From: Actinokineospora xionganensis
Lineage (GTDB): Bacteria > Actinomycetota > Actinomycetes > Mycobacteriales > Pseudonocardiaceae
Direction: 5' to 3'
DNA length: 64,000 bases
NCBI RefSeq assembly: GCF_014323725.1
Contig: NZ_JABVED010000002.1
Coordinates: forward strand, 329,682-393,681
Made by a program: the position numbers and the translations under genes. Positions 48,845 to 56,548 of this stretch are shown piece by piece. The notes under the pieces were generated by a model, which had not been told where the DNA came from, made no database searches, and was given only the letters and a program-made list of their open reading frames with translations. Every line of letters starts with the position of its first letter. The first letter of the stretch is position 1.

Positions 48845-50352
48845 CAGTAAGCCCCTTGACCGCTGAAAACCGCACGCATTGTCTTCCACAAGATCACCGC
48901 GTCGAGCGCGAGCGACCAGTCCTCCACGTACCGCAGGTCGAGCCGGACCGACTCGTCCCACGGCAGGTCGCTGCGCCCGCTGACCTGCCAGAGGCCGGTG
49001 AGCCCCGGTTTGACCAGCAGCCGCCTGCGCACGTCCGGCTCGTACCGGGCGCACTCCTCCGGCAGCGGCGGGCGGGGGCCGACCAGCGACATCTGGCCGA
49101 GCAGCACGTTGAACAGCTGAGGCATCTCGTCGATCGAGAAGCGGCGCAGCACGGCGCCGGAGCGGGTGATCCGCGGATCCTTGCGGATCTTGAAGAGCAG
49201 ACCCGCGCCTTCGTCGCACGCCTCGAGGTCGTGCACCATGCGGTCGGCGCCGACGACCATCGTGCGGAACTTGACGATGGTGAACTCCTGGCCGTCCTTG
49301 CCCACGCGGCGCTGGCGGTAGAACACCGGCCCGCGGCTGTCGAGCGCGACGACGGCGCCCGCGGCGATCATCAGCGGAAGCAGGAGGGTGAGCAGGACAA
49401 GCGCGCCGACCCGGTCGACCACGTCCTTGACGACGCGGCGCACACCGGTGAACGCGGGCGCGGTGACGTGCAGCAGCGGCATGCCGAGCACGGCGCTGAC
49501 GTGCAGCCGGGGTCCGGCCACCTCCATCAGCATCGGGGCGACGACCAGATCGGCGCCGCTGCCTTCCAGCTTCCAGGCGAGTTGCTGCAGTCGCTTCGGG
49601 GTCCAGTACGGGTCGGGGGCCACGGCGAGGATGCGGTAGCCGCCGCGACGAACGTGCTCGGCGACGTCCTCGATGCGCCCGACCACGGGCACGCCGTCGA
49701 GGTCGACGTCGAGGGCGTCGGAGGTGCAGGCGGCCTCGACGCGCCAGCCGAGGTGCACCGACTGCTTGGTGCGGGTTATCAGGTCGAGCGCAGCGGTGGC
49801 GTTGCCCGCGACCATGACCGGCAGCAGGCACTGGCCTTCGCGCCGGGAGCGGTGCAGCAGCTTGCGCAGGGCGTAGCGCATGGGGAACGCCAGGAGCCCG
49901 ACGGCGGGCACCACAAGGAAGACCCAGGGCCGCATGGTCTCGACGCTGAATGCGAGACCGCCGAGACCGAGCGCCACGTCGGCGTAGAACAGCCCGCGGC
50001 CCAGGCGCGCGAACTCCTCAGCGCCCTGACCGAGCGCGGAGCGGTTCCACGACCGGTTCATCGCCACCGAGCACAAGACCACCGCGACGGTGATCAGGCC
50101 GAGGATCAGGGTGCGCGGGACGGACAGTCCCTGGCTCGAACCCACGAGCGGACCGATCGCGACCACGACAAGGATCGCGCACAGCGCGTCGCTGACGATC
50201 ACGGACCGGCGGTAGCGGTGCTCCCAGGTCGAGACTGGCGGCGAGGAAGGTTCGCCTGCGGGCAAGGGCGGTCGGGATTCGCGAGGTGTATGTAATCCCG
50301 CCTCCGAAGATCTTAAAGATCTTCGTCGCGGGAACCCCACTTGGTCACGCAT
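48844..50352 (-). CDS. polyprenyl-phosphate glycosylphosphotransferase (WbaP/WcaJ-type), 502 aa
   Basis: Several N-terminal TM segments (SVIVSDALCAILVVVAIGPLVGSS and others), a central CoA-binding-like soluble region, then the sugar transferase domain: VKDVVDRVGALVLLTLLLPLMIAAGAVVALDSRGPVFYRQRRVGKDGQEFTIVKFRTM ... RFSIDEMPQLFNVLLGQMSLVGPRPPLPEE. This enzyme transfers the first sugar-1-phosphate to undecaprenyl phosphate and starts repeat-unit assembly. It heads the operon that runs to 42290 without gaps over 13 nt. A near-palindrome lies within its first 16 codons. Confidence 0.92.
   Translation of the reverse strand: MRDQVGFPRRRSLRSSEAGLHTPRESRPPLPAGEPSSPPVSTWEHRYRRSVIVSDALCAILVVVAIGPLVGSSQGLSVPRTLILGLITVAVVLCSVAMNRSWNRSALGQGAEEFARLGRGLFYADVALGLGGLAFSVETMRPWVFLVVPAVGLLAFPMRYALRKLLHRSRREGQCLLPVMVAGNATAALDLITRTKQSVHLGWRVEAACTSDALDVDLDGVPVVGRIEDVAEHVRRGGYRILAVAPDPYWTPKRLQQLAWKLEGSGADLVVAPMLMEVAGPRLHVSAVLGMPLLHVTAPAFTGVRRVVKDVVDRVGALVLLTLLLPLMIAAGAVVALDSRGPVFYRQRRVGKDGQEFTIVKFRTMVVGADRMVHDLEACDEGAGLLFKIRKDPRITRSGAVLRRFSIDEMPQLFNVLLGQMSLVGPRPPLPEECARYEPDVRRRLLVKPGLTGLWQVSGRSDLPWDESVRLDLRYVEDWSLALDAVILWKTMRAVFSGQGAY
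50305..50325 (-). other. 10-bp inverted repeat inside the initiator gene start
   Basis: CGAAGATCTT and AAGATCTTCG flank a single A. It is 28-48 nt into the coding part of the glycosylphosphotransferase gene. It could be a protein-binding operator or an mRNA hairpin near the start of the operon. Confidence 0.4.
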
Positions 50353-50739
50353 TGTGTTCCCCCGGTCAGCCGGAATGGGCGTGCGGCACTGCGGAGCCTC
50401 CCCGACGGGCCCCTGCGATGTTCTTGAAAAGTCTGCTCAACGGAGGTGTCGAGTCCTCCGACCGAATCCTCGCGTTCGTACCTTGATTCGTTAGGGCCGA
50501 CGAAGCCGTTACACGCACAGTGAGTTTTTCGGTAACCCGTAAGGATGAATTCAAGTTAGGTTTCACCGCTACTGCACGCAACGGCACTACCACGGGCACC
50601 TGGGCAAACGGGCGCGAACGGCGATCCACTGGCCGTTTCCAGCCGTCTTCCAGCCGGTTCGCCGCCCCGAACGGGTGACGCGCTGTCGGACAGTCACGGA
50701 AGGGCTCCGCAGAGCCCCACCTCTAATGGAGCAACACGC
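50353..50739. other. non-coding upstream region of the EPS operon
   Basis: No convincing gene. The minus strand must hold the promoter of the glycosylphosphotransferase operon in the AT-richer stretch around 50490-50590, but no unambiguous -35/-10 pair was identified. A minor hairpin GGGCTC-CGCA-GAGCCC lies at 50704-50719. Confidence 0.5.
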
Positions 50740-50773
50740 AAGAAGGCCGCCCCGGCGACGGGGCGGCCTTCTT
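50740..50773 (-). terminator. 14-bp hairpin downstream of tRNA-Phe
   Basis: Arms 50740-50753 and 50760-50773 are perfectly complementary with a 6-nt loop. It lies 15 nt past the 3-prime end of the tRNA cluster transcript. Confidence 0.8.
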
Positions 50774-50787
50774 GTCGATCACTCTTG

Positions 50788-50861
50788 TGGCCAGGGGCGG
50801 GGTCGAACCGCCGACCTACCGCTTTTCAGGCGGTCGCTCGTACCAACTGAGCTACCTGGCC
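50788..50861 (-). tRNA. tRNA-Phe (GAA)
   Basis: Reading the minus strand, a full cloverleaf of 74 nt: acceptor GGCCAGG/CCTGGCC, D-arm GCTC/GAGC, anticodon stem ACCGC/GCGGT with loop CTGAAAA (anticodon GAA), T-arm GGCGG/CCGCC with TTCGACC, discriminator A. No encoded CCA. Last of three tRNAs on this strand. Confidence 0.95.
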
Positions 50862-51080
50862 GTACCACTACGAACAGTCACTACCGTACTACAACCGCAC
50901 ATGCGAGCTGACACCTCGATCTAACACGATCGCGCCCCCGATACCGAAAGGTGCGACCCACCAACAGAACCAAGCTGGTTCCGCAGGCCGCCGCACCGTG
51001 GGGGTCTGGGGGTCGCCCCCCAGTGCTTCGGCGAGCGCCCCTGTCCACGATTTCCGTGGACAGGGGGCACCCAAAGCTCG

Positions 51081-51154
51081 CGACCCAGACGGGACTCGAA
51101 CCCGCGACCTTCGCCGTGACAGGGCGACGCGCTAACCAACTGCGCCACTGGGCC
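51081..51154 (-). tRNA. tRNA-Asp (GTC)
   Basis: Cloverleaf of 74 nt: acceptor GGCCCAG/CTGGGTC (one G-U), D-arm GCGC/GCGC, anticodon stem TCGCC/GGCGA with loop CTGTCAC (anticodon GTC), T-arm GCGGG/CCCGT with TTCGAGT, discriminator G. No encoded CCA. Confidence 0.95.
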
Positions 51155-51216
51155 TTGCTTTACTGCCGCACTACTACTGCTGTCACTTCTACTGCTGTAC
51201 TGCGCTAGCCACTACG

Positions 51217-51289
51217 TACTCCCAACGGGATTCGAACCCGCGCTGCCGCCTTGAAAGGGCGGAGTCCTAGGCCGCTAGACGATGGGAGC
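51217..51289 (-). tRNA. tRNA-Glu (TTC)
   Basis: Cloverleaf of 73 nt: acceptor GCTCCCA/TGGGAGT, anticodon stem CCGCC/GGCGG with loop CTTTCAA (anticodon TTC), T-arm GCGGG/CCCGT with TTCGAAT, discriminator A. First of the Glu-Asp-Phe cluster common in actinobacteria. Confidence 0.95.
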
Positions 51290-51745
51290 CCGACCGCTCG
51301 GGCGGACCGATCGACTGCGCTTCCAGAGGCTACCGGTTCTGCTTGCTGGTATTCGCTGGGAGCATGGATAGCTTAGGGCACACCCCCCGGGTCCTCCAAA
51401 ACGGGTATTGCATTGTGCCTCTGAGCTGCGAAAACGTGATCTTCAGGCGGCCCGGAGGCCGATCAAGCCCCCGGGTCGGGCACGACCCGGGGACACGATC
51501 ACCTTCATGGAGCACGCATCCGGGCCCTCGCCGTCGCCCGCGAGGGAGGCGTCAGGGTCGAGCGCGTCAGGAGGAGCAACCGGAATAGTCGATCATGGCG
51601 AGGGCTCGGGGTGTTTTCCGAAGTCGGGCAAGATCGACAAAAGCGGCGTGGAAATTCGGAACCGAATGCCGCTCGCAATTCACCGGGGTGTCATTGACAG
51701 CGGCCGCGCGACGACCGGAGGTCCGCGCGCGGCCGGGGTCGGCGA
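51290..51745. other. non-coding region upstream of the tRNA cluster, with a hairpin
   Basis: No gene supported. A 10-bp perfect stem (51469-51478 with 51483-51492, loop GGCA) lies in the middle. The promoter of the minus-strand tRNA cluster must lie near 51300-51360. Open frames here lack start signals and codon bias. Confidence 0.5.
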
Positions 51746-51991
51746 CTACCGGCGGACGGCGGGCAGGCCGTCTTCACCTTCCACAAGTCCGAGCATTTCG
51801 AGCAGCTCACGGCAGTCGTCGGCGTCGGTCGAGCCGCGAGCGACGGCCAGCCTGGCCCGTCGCACCTGCTCGTCGGACACGCGTGCCGAGTCGCCGGACC
51901 GCGGCGCAGGCACTCCTGTCGAGAATTGGCCGGACGTGCCGAGGCTGTCCTGCTGAAGAAGGAAGGACCGCACTTCGAGTGACCCGCTCAT
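51746..51991 (-). CDS. small conserved hypothetical protein, 81 aa
   Basis: Starts at ATG 51991 with GGAGG 5 nt upstream. The C-terminal half VSDEQVRRARLAVARGSTDADDCRELLEMLGLVEG is a helical pair with a DADDC segment seen in short actinobacterial proteins of unknown role. The N-terminal half is Ser/Gly-rich and variable. A single Cys is present. No export signal. Confidence 0.6.
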   Translation of the reverse strand: MSGSLEVRSFLLQQDSLGTSGQFSTGVPAPRSGDSARVSDEQVRRARLAVARGSTDADDCRELLEMLGLVEGEDGLPAVRR

Positions 51992-52139
51992 ATCGCCTCC
52001 CCGAATTGTTTGGCGTGAGGCTATGAGAGATCTCGCTCCGGTCACAGCCCCCCGGAGAGTGAACCGAGTACACGCCGGGTAGCCGAACGTGATCGATTTT
52101 CTTGATCTGTGCCGAGTTTGGCCAGTAGATCACCAACTT

Positions 52140-52158
52140 CGCCGTCACCTGAACGGCG
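52140..52158. terminator. short hairpin upstream of the copper operator
   Basis: CGCCGT (52140-52145) pairs with ACGGCG (52153-52158) around a 7-nt loop, possibly insulating the copZ promoter from upstream transcription. Confidence 0.35.
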
Positions 52159-52185
52159 CAACCAGGCCCCGCCAGTGTAGACATT

Positions 52186-52200
52186 TACCCCCTAGGGGTA
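52186..52200 (+). promoter_or_regulatory. CsoR-type operator TACCCC-CTA-GGGGTA
   Basis: A 15-bp inverted repeat matching copper-sensing CsoR/RicR sites in actinobacteria lies 44 nt before a CopZ-type gene, where it would cover the promoter. No csoR or copA gene occurs in the window. Confidence 0.7.
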
Positions 52201-52243
52201 TTGTTGCCTGCAAGAACCACCATCCGTCGAGAGGATTCCGCCC

Positions 52244-52453
52244 GTGTCTGTTCAGACCGTCTACACCGTCACCGGCATGACGTGCGGCCACTGCGCCAGC
52301 TCGGTCACCGAGGAGCTCACCGAAATCGAGGGCGTCACCGACGTCGCGGTCGACCTGGCGAGCGGCGCCGTGACCGTCACCAGCACCACGGCACTGGAGC
52401 GCGAGGACGTCGTGTCCGCGGTGACCGAAGCGGGTTACCAGGTCACAGCCTGA
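52244..52453 (+). CDS. copZ: heavy-metal-associated (HMA) copper chaperone
   Basis: A single HMA domain of 69 aa with the metal site GMTCGHC (Cys14, Cys17), and the usual ferredoxin-like strands VYTVTGMTCGHCASSVTEELTEIEGVTDVAVDLASGAVTVT. It carries Cu(I) in the cytoplasm to a P-type ATPase or to CsoR. Starts at GTG with GAGAGGA 8 nt upstream. The CsoR-like operator upstream implies copper-induced expression; no transporter is adjacent, so it acts on a partner encoded elsewhere. Confidence 0.88.
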   Translation: MSVQTVYTVTGMTCGHCASSVTEELTEIEGVTDVAVDLASGAVTVTSTTALEREDVVSAVTEAGYQVTA

Positions 52454-52765
52454 TCGCTCCCCCGTGCGGGTTATTTACCGCGAGATTTACCGCTGCGCAA
52501 TGCGAACATCAGGTGAACATTTTCCCTCGATTTTTCCCACCTTGCCCCTCCCGCAGGACGAGTGCGCGTGCAACAATCGACTTGCTGACATACCCCCGGT
52601 CAGCGCCTGTGGAGATCCCCTCCGGCCCCCGCGTTCCTCCCCCTGGCGCGGGGGCCTCTCCATGTCCGCAGGTCAGCGGCCTGCTCGCGGGTGTTCATCA
52701 GATCGAGAGGTGTGTCGACCCTCACAGAGGAGGCGCCGCCGCAACCGATTCGTTATCCTCTCCCG
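52454..52765. other. intergenic region with a 10-bp hairpin and a short direct repeat
   Basis: Holds ATTTACCGC twice (52473-52481 and 52485-52493, 12-nt period) and a 10-bp stem (52624-52633 with 52647-52656, 13-nt loop) that could end the copZ mRNA. TATCCT at 52754-52759 is the likely -10 of the next gene. No gene seen. Confidence 0.5.
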
Positions 52766-53107
52766 GTGCCTTTTCCCTCTTTCGGACGCAGCCGTACCGA
52801 CCTCAAAGCGGTCGGCACCAACACGGGACGTCACCGTCCCCCGCACCGTGAGCAGAATGAGGAACTCCTGCCCGACGTAGAGCTGGAGAACTACCTCGCG
52901 GCTCTCTCCCCCGAATCGGACAACGAGACGACGGCCACCGGCCGCCGCTTCGGCAGCGCCGAGGTCTACCAACTGCGCCTGTCGCTGATGGCGAACGAGC
53001 AGCTGCGCGAACTGGCGGCCTACCGCCAGACGTCCCCGATGGCGCTCGCCCAGGAATGGGTCATGCAGCGCCTGGAGTGGGAGTCGCAGCAGCTGCAGCG
53101 CTCCTGA
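52766..53107 (+). CDS. ribbon-helix-helix-like small protein, 113 aa
   Basis: Starts VPFPSFGRSRTDLKAVGTNTG, has an acidic middle (LLPDVELENYLAALSPE), and ends with AEVYQLRLSLMANEQLRELAAYRQTSPMALAQEWVMQRLEWE, which looks like a CopG/RHH-type strand and two helices that could bind DNA. The GTG at 52766 was preferred because TATCCT lies exactly 6 nt before it, as in other genes here; in-frame GTGs at 52691 and 52712 are alternatives. Function unknown. Confidence 0.6.
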   Translation: MPFPSFGRSRTDLKAVGTNTGRHRPPHREQNEELLPDVELENYLAALSPESDNETTATGRRFGSAEVYQLRLSLMANEQLRELAAYRQTSPMALAQEWVMQRLEWESQQLQRS

Positions 53108-53120
53108 CACCAACCACGCA

Positions 53121-53154
53121 CGAGAGCCCCGGTCGTGGGCGACCGGGGCTCTCG
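53121..53154. terminator. 15-bp perfect hairpin between convergent genes
   Basis: Arms 53121-53135 and 53140-53154 pair perfectly around a TGGG tetraloop between the RHH-like gene (+) and the cold-shock gene (-). Confidence 0.85.
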
Positions 53155-53183
53155 TGGGGTGAAGAGGACTTCGCGGGCGGAGA

Positions 53184-53387
53184 TTACAGCGGGACGACGT
53201 TCGTTGCCTGCGGGCCCTTGGTGCCCTGGCCGACCTCGAACTCGACGCGCTGGTTCTCCTCGAGGGACCGGAATCCCTTGGACTGAATCTCCGAGTAGTG
53301 CACGAAGACATCGGCGCCGCCATCATCCTGCGCGATGAATCCGAAGCCCTTCTCGGCGTTGAACCACTTGACTGTGCCCTGTGCCAT
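53184..53387 (-). CDS. cspA: cold-shock domain protein CspA-type
   Basis: A 67-aa single cold-shock domain with RNP1 KGFGFI (13-18) and RNP2 VFVHY (27-31), beginning [18 protein letters not shown]. It binds single-stranded RNA/DNA as a chaperone. The ATG at 53387 has GGAGG upstream and matches all family members; the longer reading is not used. The leader upstream (53388-53764) is long and structured, as usual for csp genes. Confidence 0.95.
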   Translation of the reverse strand: MAQGTVKWFNAEKGFGFIAQDDGGADVFVHYSEIQSKGFRSLEENQRVEFEVGQGTKGPQATNVVPL

Positions 53388-53764
53388 AAAACCTGCCTCC
53401 ATCGCAGGAGCTTGGGGCTGCACCATGCAGCCCCGGGCCGCCCTCGGGCGGTGCTCCCGCCCAGTCCGACGAAAGCAGCGCGCCCGCGTTGTCGTTCCGC
53501 GAGCGTGGAAAGCACGAACACAGAAGCTACGGCCTGCAAGGCAAAGAATATCGAGATGTCGTGGGCCGCACTACTGCCTGACGGGCACCCCGCTAGCCCA
53601 AGCGGGTGATCTACACCAACACGCTCCGAACATCTGTCGACCGCCCATAAAACTCCCGCCAAAAGCAACTGATGTGGCGTGAGTCACACCCCTATCCAGC
53701 CAACTTCGGGACCCTCTACAGCGTCGTAATGGGTGTCAAGGGCACAGGGGGAAGGGAAAGCGAC
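53388..53764. other. structured leader of the cold-shock gene and divergent promoter region
   Basis: The 9-bp stem 53414-53422 with 53426-53434 (CCA loop) and a CTCC/GGAG stem just before it lie within the likely 5-prime UTR of the minus-strand cspA gene. The right part carries a purine-rich ribosome site for the L,D-transpeptidase at 53765. No gene seen. Confidence 0.5.
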
Positions 53765-54961
53765 ATGGGCGGGACAAGGCACTCGGGGAGACGGTGGATC
53801 CCCGCCACGCTGTTAGGCGCCGGACTGGTCACGGTCCTCGCTCTGACCGGCTGCACCACGACCGGCGCGGGCACGGCGGGCGTCGGCGGCGTCGGCTTGG
53901 TCGAGCAGCCTGAGCCCGCGAAGCTCACCGTCAGCCCGGCCGCCGGCGCCAAGGACGTCGGACCCGGTGGACCGATCACGGTCAACGTCGCCGACGGCAC
54001 CCTCGAGAAGGTCACGCTCACCAACGCGGATGGCAAGCAGGTCAAGGGAGAGTTGGCCGCGGACAAGAAGTCCTGGAAGGTCGGCGAGGACCTCGGCTAC
54101 GCCAAGACCTACACGTGGTCCGGCTCGGCGCTGGGCGCCGACGGCAAGAACGTCCCCCTTTCCGGTTCCTTCACCACGGTCAAGCCGAAGAGCCAGATCA
54201 AGGCGAGCCTCAACACCGGCGACAACCAGACCTACGGCGTCGCGATGCCCATCGCGGTCACGTTCGACGCGCCGGTCAAAGACCGGGCCGCCGTGCAGAA
54301 GGCGCTGACCGTCGAGACCTCGGTCGACACGGAGGGCGCCTGGGCGTGGCTCAGCGACCGGTCGGCGCACTGGCGTCCCAAGGAGTACTGGAAGCCCGGC
54401 ACGAAGGTCACCGTGAAGGCCGACACCTACGGCATCGCCTTCGGCAACGGCGCCTACGGCCGCAACGACGTGACGTCGACGTTCACCATCGGCCGGTACC
54501 AGGTCGTCGAGGGGAACACCCAGACCCACCGGATGGTCGTCAAGACCGAAGCCGGGCAGACGCACGACTTTCCCGCCAGCTTCGGCCTCGAGTCCGACCC
54601 GGGCCGGGTCACCAAGAGCGGCACGCACGTGGTGATGAGCAAGCACGCGTCGTACGGGATGACGAACCCGAAGTACAACTACGAGAACGTGGTCGTGCCG
54701 TGGGCGGTCCGCATCTCCAACAACGGCGAGTTCATCCACGGGTACGCACCCTCGATCTGGGCCCAGGGCAAGCAGAACGTCTCGCACGGCTGCATCAACC
54801 TGGCCCCCGCCAACGCGAAGCTCTACTACGACACGGTTCTTCCGGGCGACCCGGTGGAGATCACCGGCAGCACCCAGCAACTCGGCGCACAGGACGGCGA
54901 CTACTACGACTGGGCCCTGTCCTGGGAGAAGTGGCAGAAACTGTCCGCCGAAGTCGCCTAG
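53765..54961 (+). CDS. L,D-transpeptidase lipoprotein (LdtMt2-like), 398 aa
   Basis: A signal peptide ending in lipobox LALTGC is followed by two Ig-like domains (AKLTVSPAAGAKDVGPGGPITVNVADGTLEKVTL, then IKASLNTGDNQTYGVAMPIAVTFDAPVKDRAAVQKAL) and a YkuD catalytic domain with IHGYAPSIWAQGKQNVSHGCINL; the nucleophile is Cys343. This is the mycobacterial LdtMt layout. It makes 3-3 crosslinks between diaminopimelate residues of peptidoglycan outside the membrane. The ATG at 53765 has GGGGGAAGGGAAAG before it. Confidence 0.92.
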   Translation: MGGTRHSGRRWIPATLLGAGLVTVLALTGCTTTGAGTAGVGGVGLVEQPEPAKLTVSPAAGAKDVGPGGPITVNVADGTLEKVTLTNADGKQVKGELAADKKSWKVGEDLGYAKTYTWSGSALGADGKNVPLSGSFTTVKPKSQIKASLNTGDNQTYGVAMPIAVTFDAPVKDRAAVQKALTVETSVDTEGAWAWLSDRSAHWRPKEYWKPGTKVTVKADTYGIAFGNGAYGRNDVTSTFTIGRYQVVEGNTQTHRMVVKTEAGQTHDFPASFGLESDPGRVTKSGTHVVMSKHASYGMTNPKYNYENVVVPWAVRISNNGEFIHGYAPSIWAQGKQNVSHGCINLAPANAKLYYDTVLPGDPVEITGSTQQLGAQDGDYYDWALSWEKWQKLSAEVA

Positions 54962-54978
54962 AACGTTCCTCCAGGGTG

Positions 54979-55017
54979 GCCACCGCCGAAGCATTCACCG
55001 CTTCGGCGGTGGCTTTT
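54979..55017 (+). terminator. Rho-independent terminator of the L,D-transpeptidase gene
   Basis: A perfect 14-bp stem (54979-54992 with 55000-55013, 7-nt loop) is followed directly by TTTT. Confidence 0.9.
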
Positions 55018-55170
55018 GTCGTGCCCCTGCGGCATTCAGACGCCGCCTAAGGAAACCCGACCACGGCCGCCCCCAAACCGCACCATCAGACGCCAGGTGA
55101 CCAACTCTCAAGATTTCGGGGAGGCGGACTAGTGGCTTTGTCTTGCCCTGCGGCTTTTCGGGTGCCGCGT

Positions 55171-55182
55171 TACGGTCGGGCG
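55171..55182 (+). promoter_or_regulatory. TACGGT -10 with 6-nt spacing to a start codon
   Basis: TACGGT at 55171-55176, then CGGGCG, then the ATG at 55183; consistent with a leaderless mRNA. No clear -35. Confidence 0.4.
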
Positions 55183-56505
55183 ATGTCGGGGAAAGGGCAG
55201 GACGAGCACCTGATCCGCCGGGCGGTCGCCGCGTCGGCGATGGGCAACTGCATCGAGTGGTACGACTTCGGCGTCTTCGGGTTCATGCCCGCGGTGCTGG
55301 GCGCGGTGTTCTTCAACGCCGCGACACCCACGGAGAATGTGCTCGGCACGTTCGCGGTCCTCGCGGTGGCGTTCATCGCGCGACCCTTCGGCGGCTTCGT
55401 GTTCGGCCCGCTCGGCGACAAGATCGGCAGGCAGAAGGTCCTGGCCACCACGATCATCCTGATGTCGGGCTCGACGTTCGCGATCGGGCTGTTCCCGTCG
55501 TACACGACCGCCGGGATCGTCGCGCCGATCCTGGTGATCCTCGCCCGGCTGATCCAGGGATTCTCCGCGGGCGGCGAGTACGGCGGCGCGGCGACGTACA
55601 TCGCGGAGTACGCGCCGGACAAGCGCCGCGGGTTCCTCGGCAGCTGGCTGGAATTCGGGACGCTGACCGGGTTCTTCCTCGGCGCGGCCGTGGTGACGGC
55701 GTGCACCGTGGGCCTGGGCGACGAGACGATGCTGGCCTGGGGCTGGCGGCTGCCGTTCCTGATCGCCGGGCCGCTCGGCCTCGTCGGGCTCTACCTGCGG
55801 CTCAAGCTGGAGGACACGCCGCTGTTCCGTGAGCTCGAAGCCGAGCACCACGTCGAGAAGTCCCCGCTGCGCACGGTGATCACCACGCAGTGGAAGGCGA
55901 TCCTGCACCTGATCGGCTACATCGTGCTACTCAACATCGCCGACTACGTGATGTTGACGTACATGGAGAGCTACCTGACGAACACGCTCAAGCTGGACGG
56001 CCACGAGCCGCTGTTCGTGATCATGGGCGTCATCCTGGGCATGATGGTCGTCATCACCCCGATCGGCGCCCTGTCCGACCGCATCGGGCGCAAACCGCTG
56101 CTGTACGCGGCCTGTCTCGGCTTCATCGTGCTGCCGGTGCCCGCGTTCAAGCTGATGGGCACCGGCAGCACGGTCAGCCTGACAATCGGGCTCGCGATCA
56201 TCGGGCTGCTGCTGACCTTCCTGCTGGCCACGATCCCGTCGGTGCTGCCCGCGATGTTCCCGACCGAGGTCCGGTACGGCGCCTTCGCGATCGGCTACAA
56301 CCTGTCCACCGCCCTGTTCGCCGGGACGGCGCCGTTCATCGTCACCAAGCTCGTCACCTCCACCGGCGACCAGCTGATCCCGGCGTACTACCTGATGGGA
56401 GCGGCCCTGGTCGCCGTCGTCCCGATCATCCTGCTGCCGGAGACGGCCGGGCGGTCGCTGCGCGGGATCACCAGCAGCACGCGGACGCCGCAGCCGGTCT
56501 CCTGA
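55183..56505 (+). CDS. MHS-family MFS transporter (ProP-like), 440 aa
   Basis: Twelve-TM symporter with GNCIEWYDFGVFGFMPAVLGAVFF at TM1, GPLGDKIGRQKVL, the substrate-site segment SAGGEYGGAATYIAEYAPDKRRGFLGSWLEFGTLTGFFLG, and ALSDRIGRKPLL. These fit the proline/betaine or alpha-ketoglutarate:H+ symporter group, more closely than the transporter at 1367. The ATG at 55183 was chosen over an upstream in-frame codon because of the -10 placement. Substrate not certain; compatible solutes are the best guess. Confidence 0.87.
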   Translation: MSGKGQDEHLIRRAVAASAMGNCIEWYDFGVFGFMPAVLGAVFFNAATPTENVLGTFAVLAVAFIARPFGGFVFGPLGDKIGRQKVLATTIILMSGSTFAIGLFPSYTTAGIVAPILVILARLIQGFSAGGEYGGAATYIAEYAPDKRRGFLGSWLEFGTLTGFFLGAAVVTACTVGLGDETMLAWGWRLPFLIAGPLGLVGLYLRLKLEDTPLFRELEAEHHVEKSPLRTVITTQWKAILHLIGYIVLLNIADYVMLTYMESYLTNTLKLDGHEPLFVIMGVILGMMVVITPIGALSDRIGRKPLLYAACLGFIVLPVPAFKLMGTGSTVSLTIGLAIIGLLLTFLLATIPSVLPAMFPTEVRYGAFAIGYNLSTALFAGTAPFIVTKLVTSTGDQLIPAYYLMGAALVAVVPIILLPETAGRSLRGITSSTRTPQPVS

Positions 56506-56536
56506 CCGTGTGCCAGACCACAGAGGACTCGCCGCT

Positions 56537-56548
56537 TACGCTCCGGGG
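56537..56548 (+). promoter_or_regulatory. TACGCT -10 with 6-nt spacing to a start codon
   Basis: TACGCT at 56537-56542, then CCGGGG, then ATG at 56549; same geometry as at 55171. Confidence 0.4.

Noticed and set aside
50675-50911. A 78-codon open frame
   Set aside because: It runs across the tRNA-Phe gene and its terminator; the tRNA folds perfectly.
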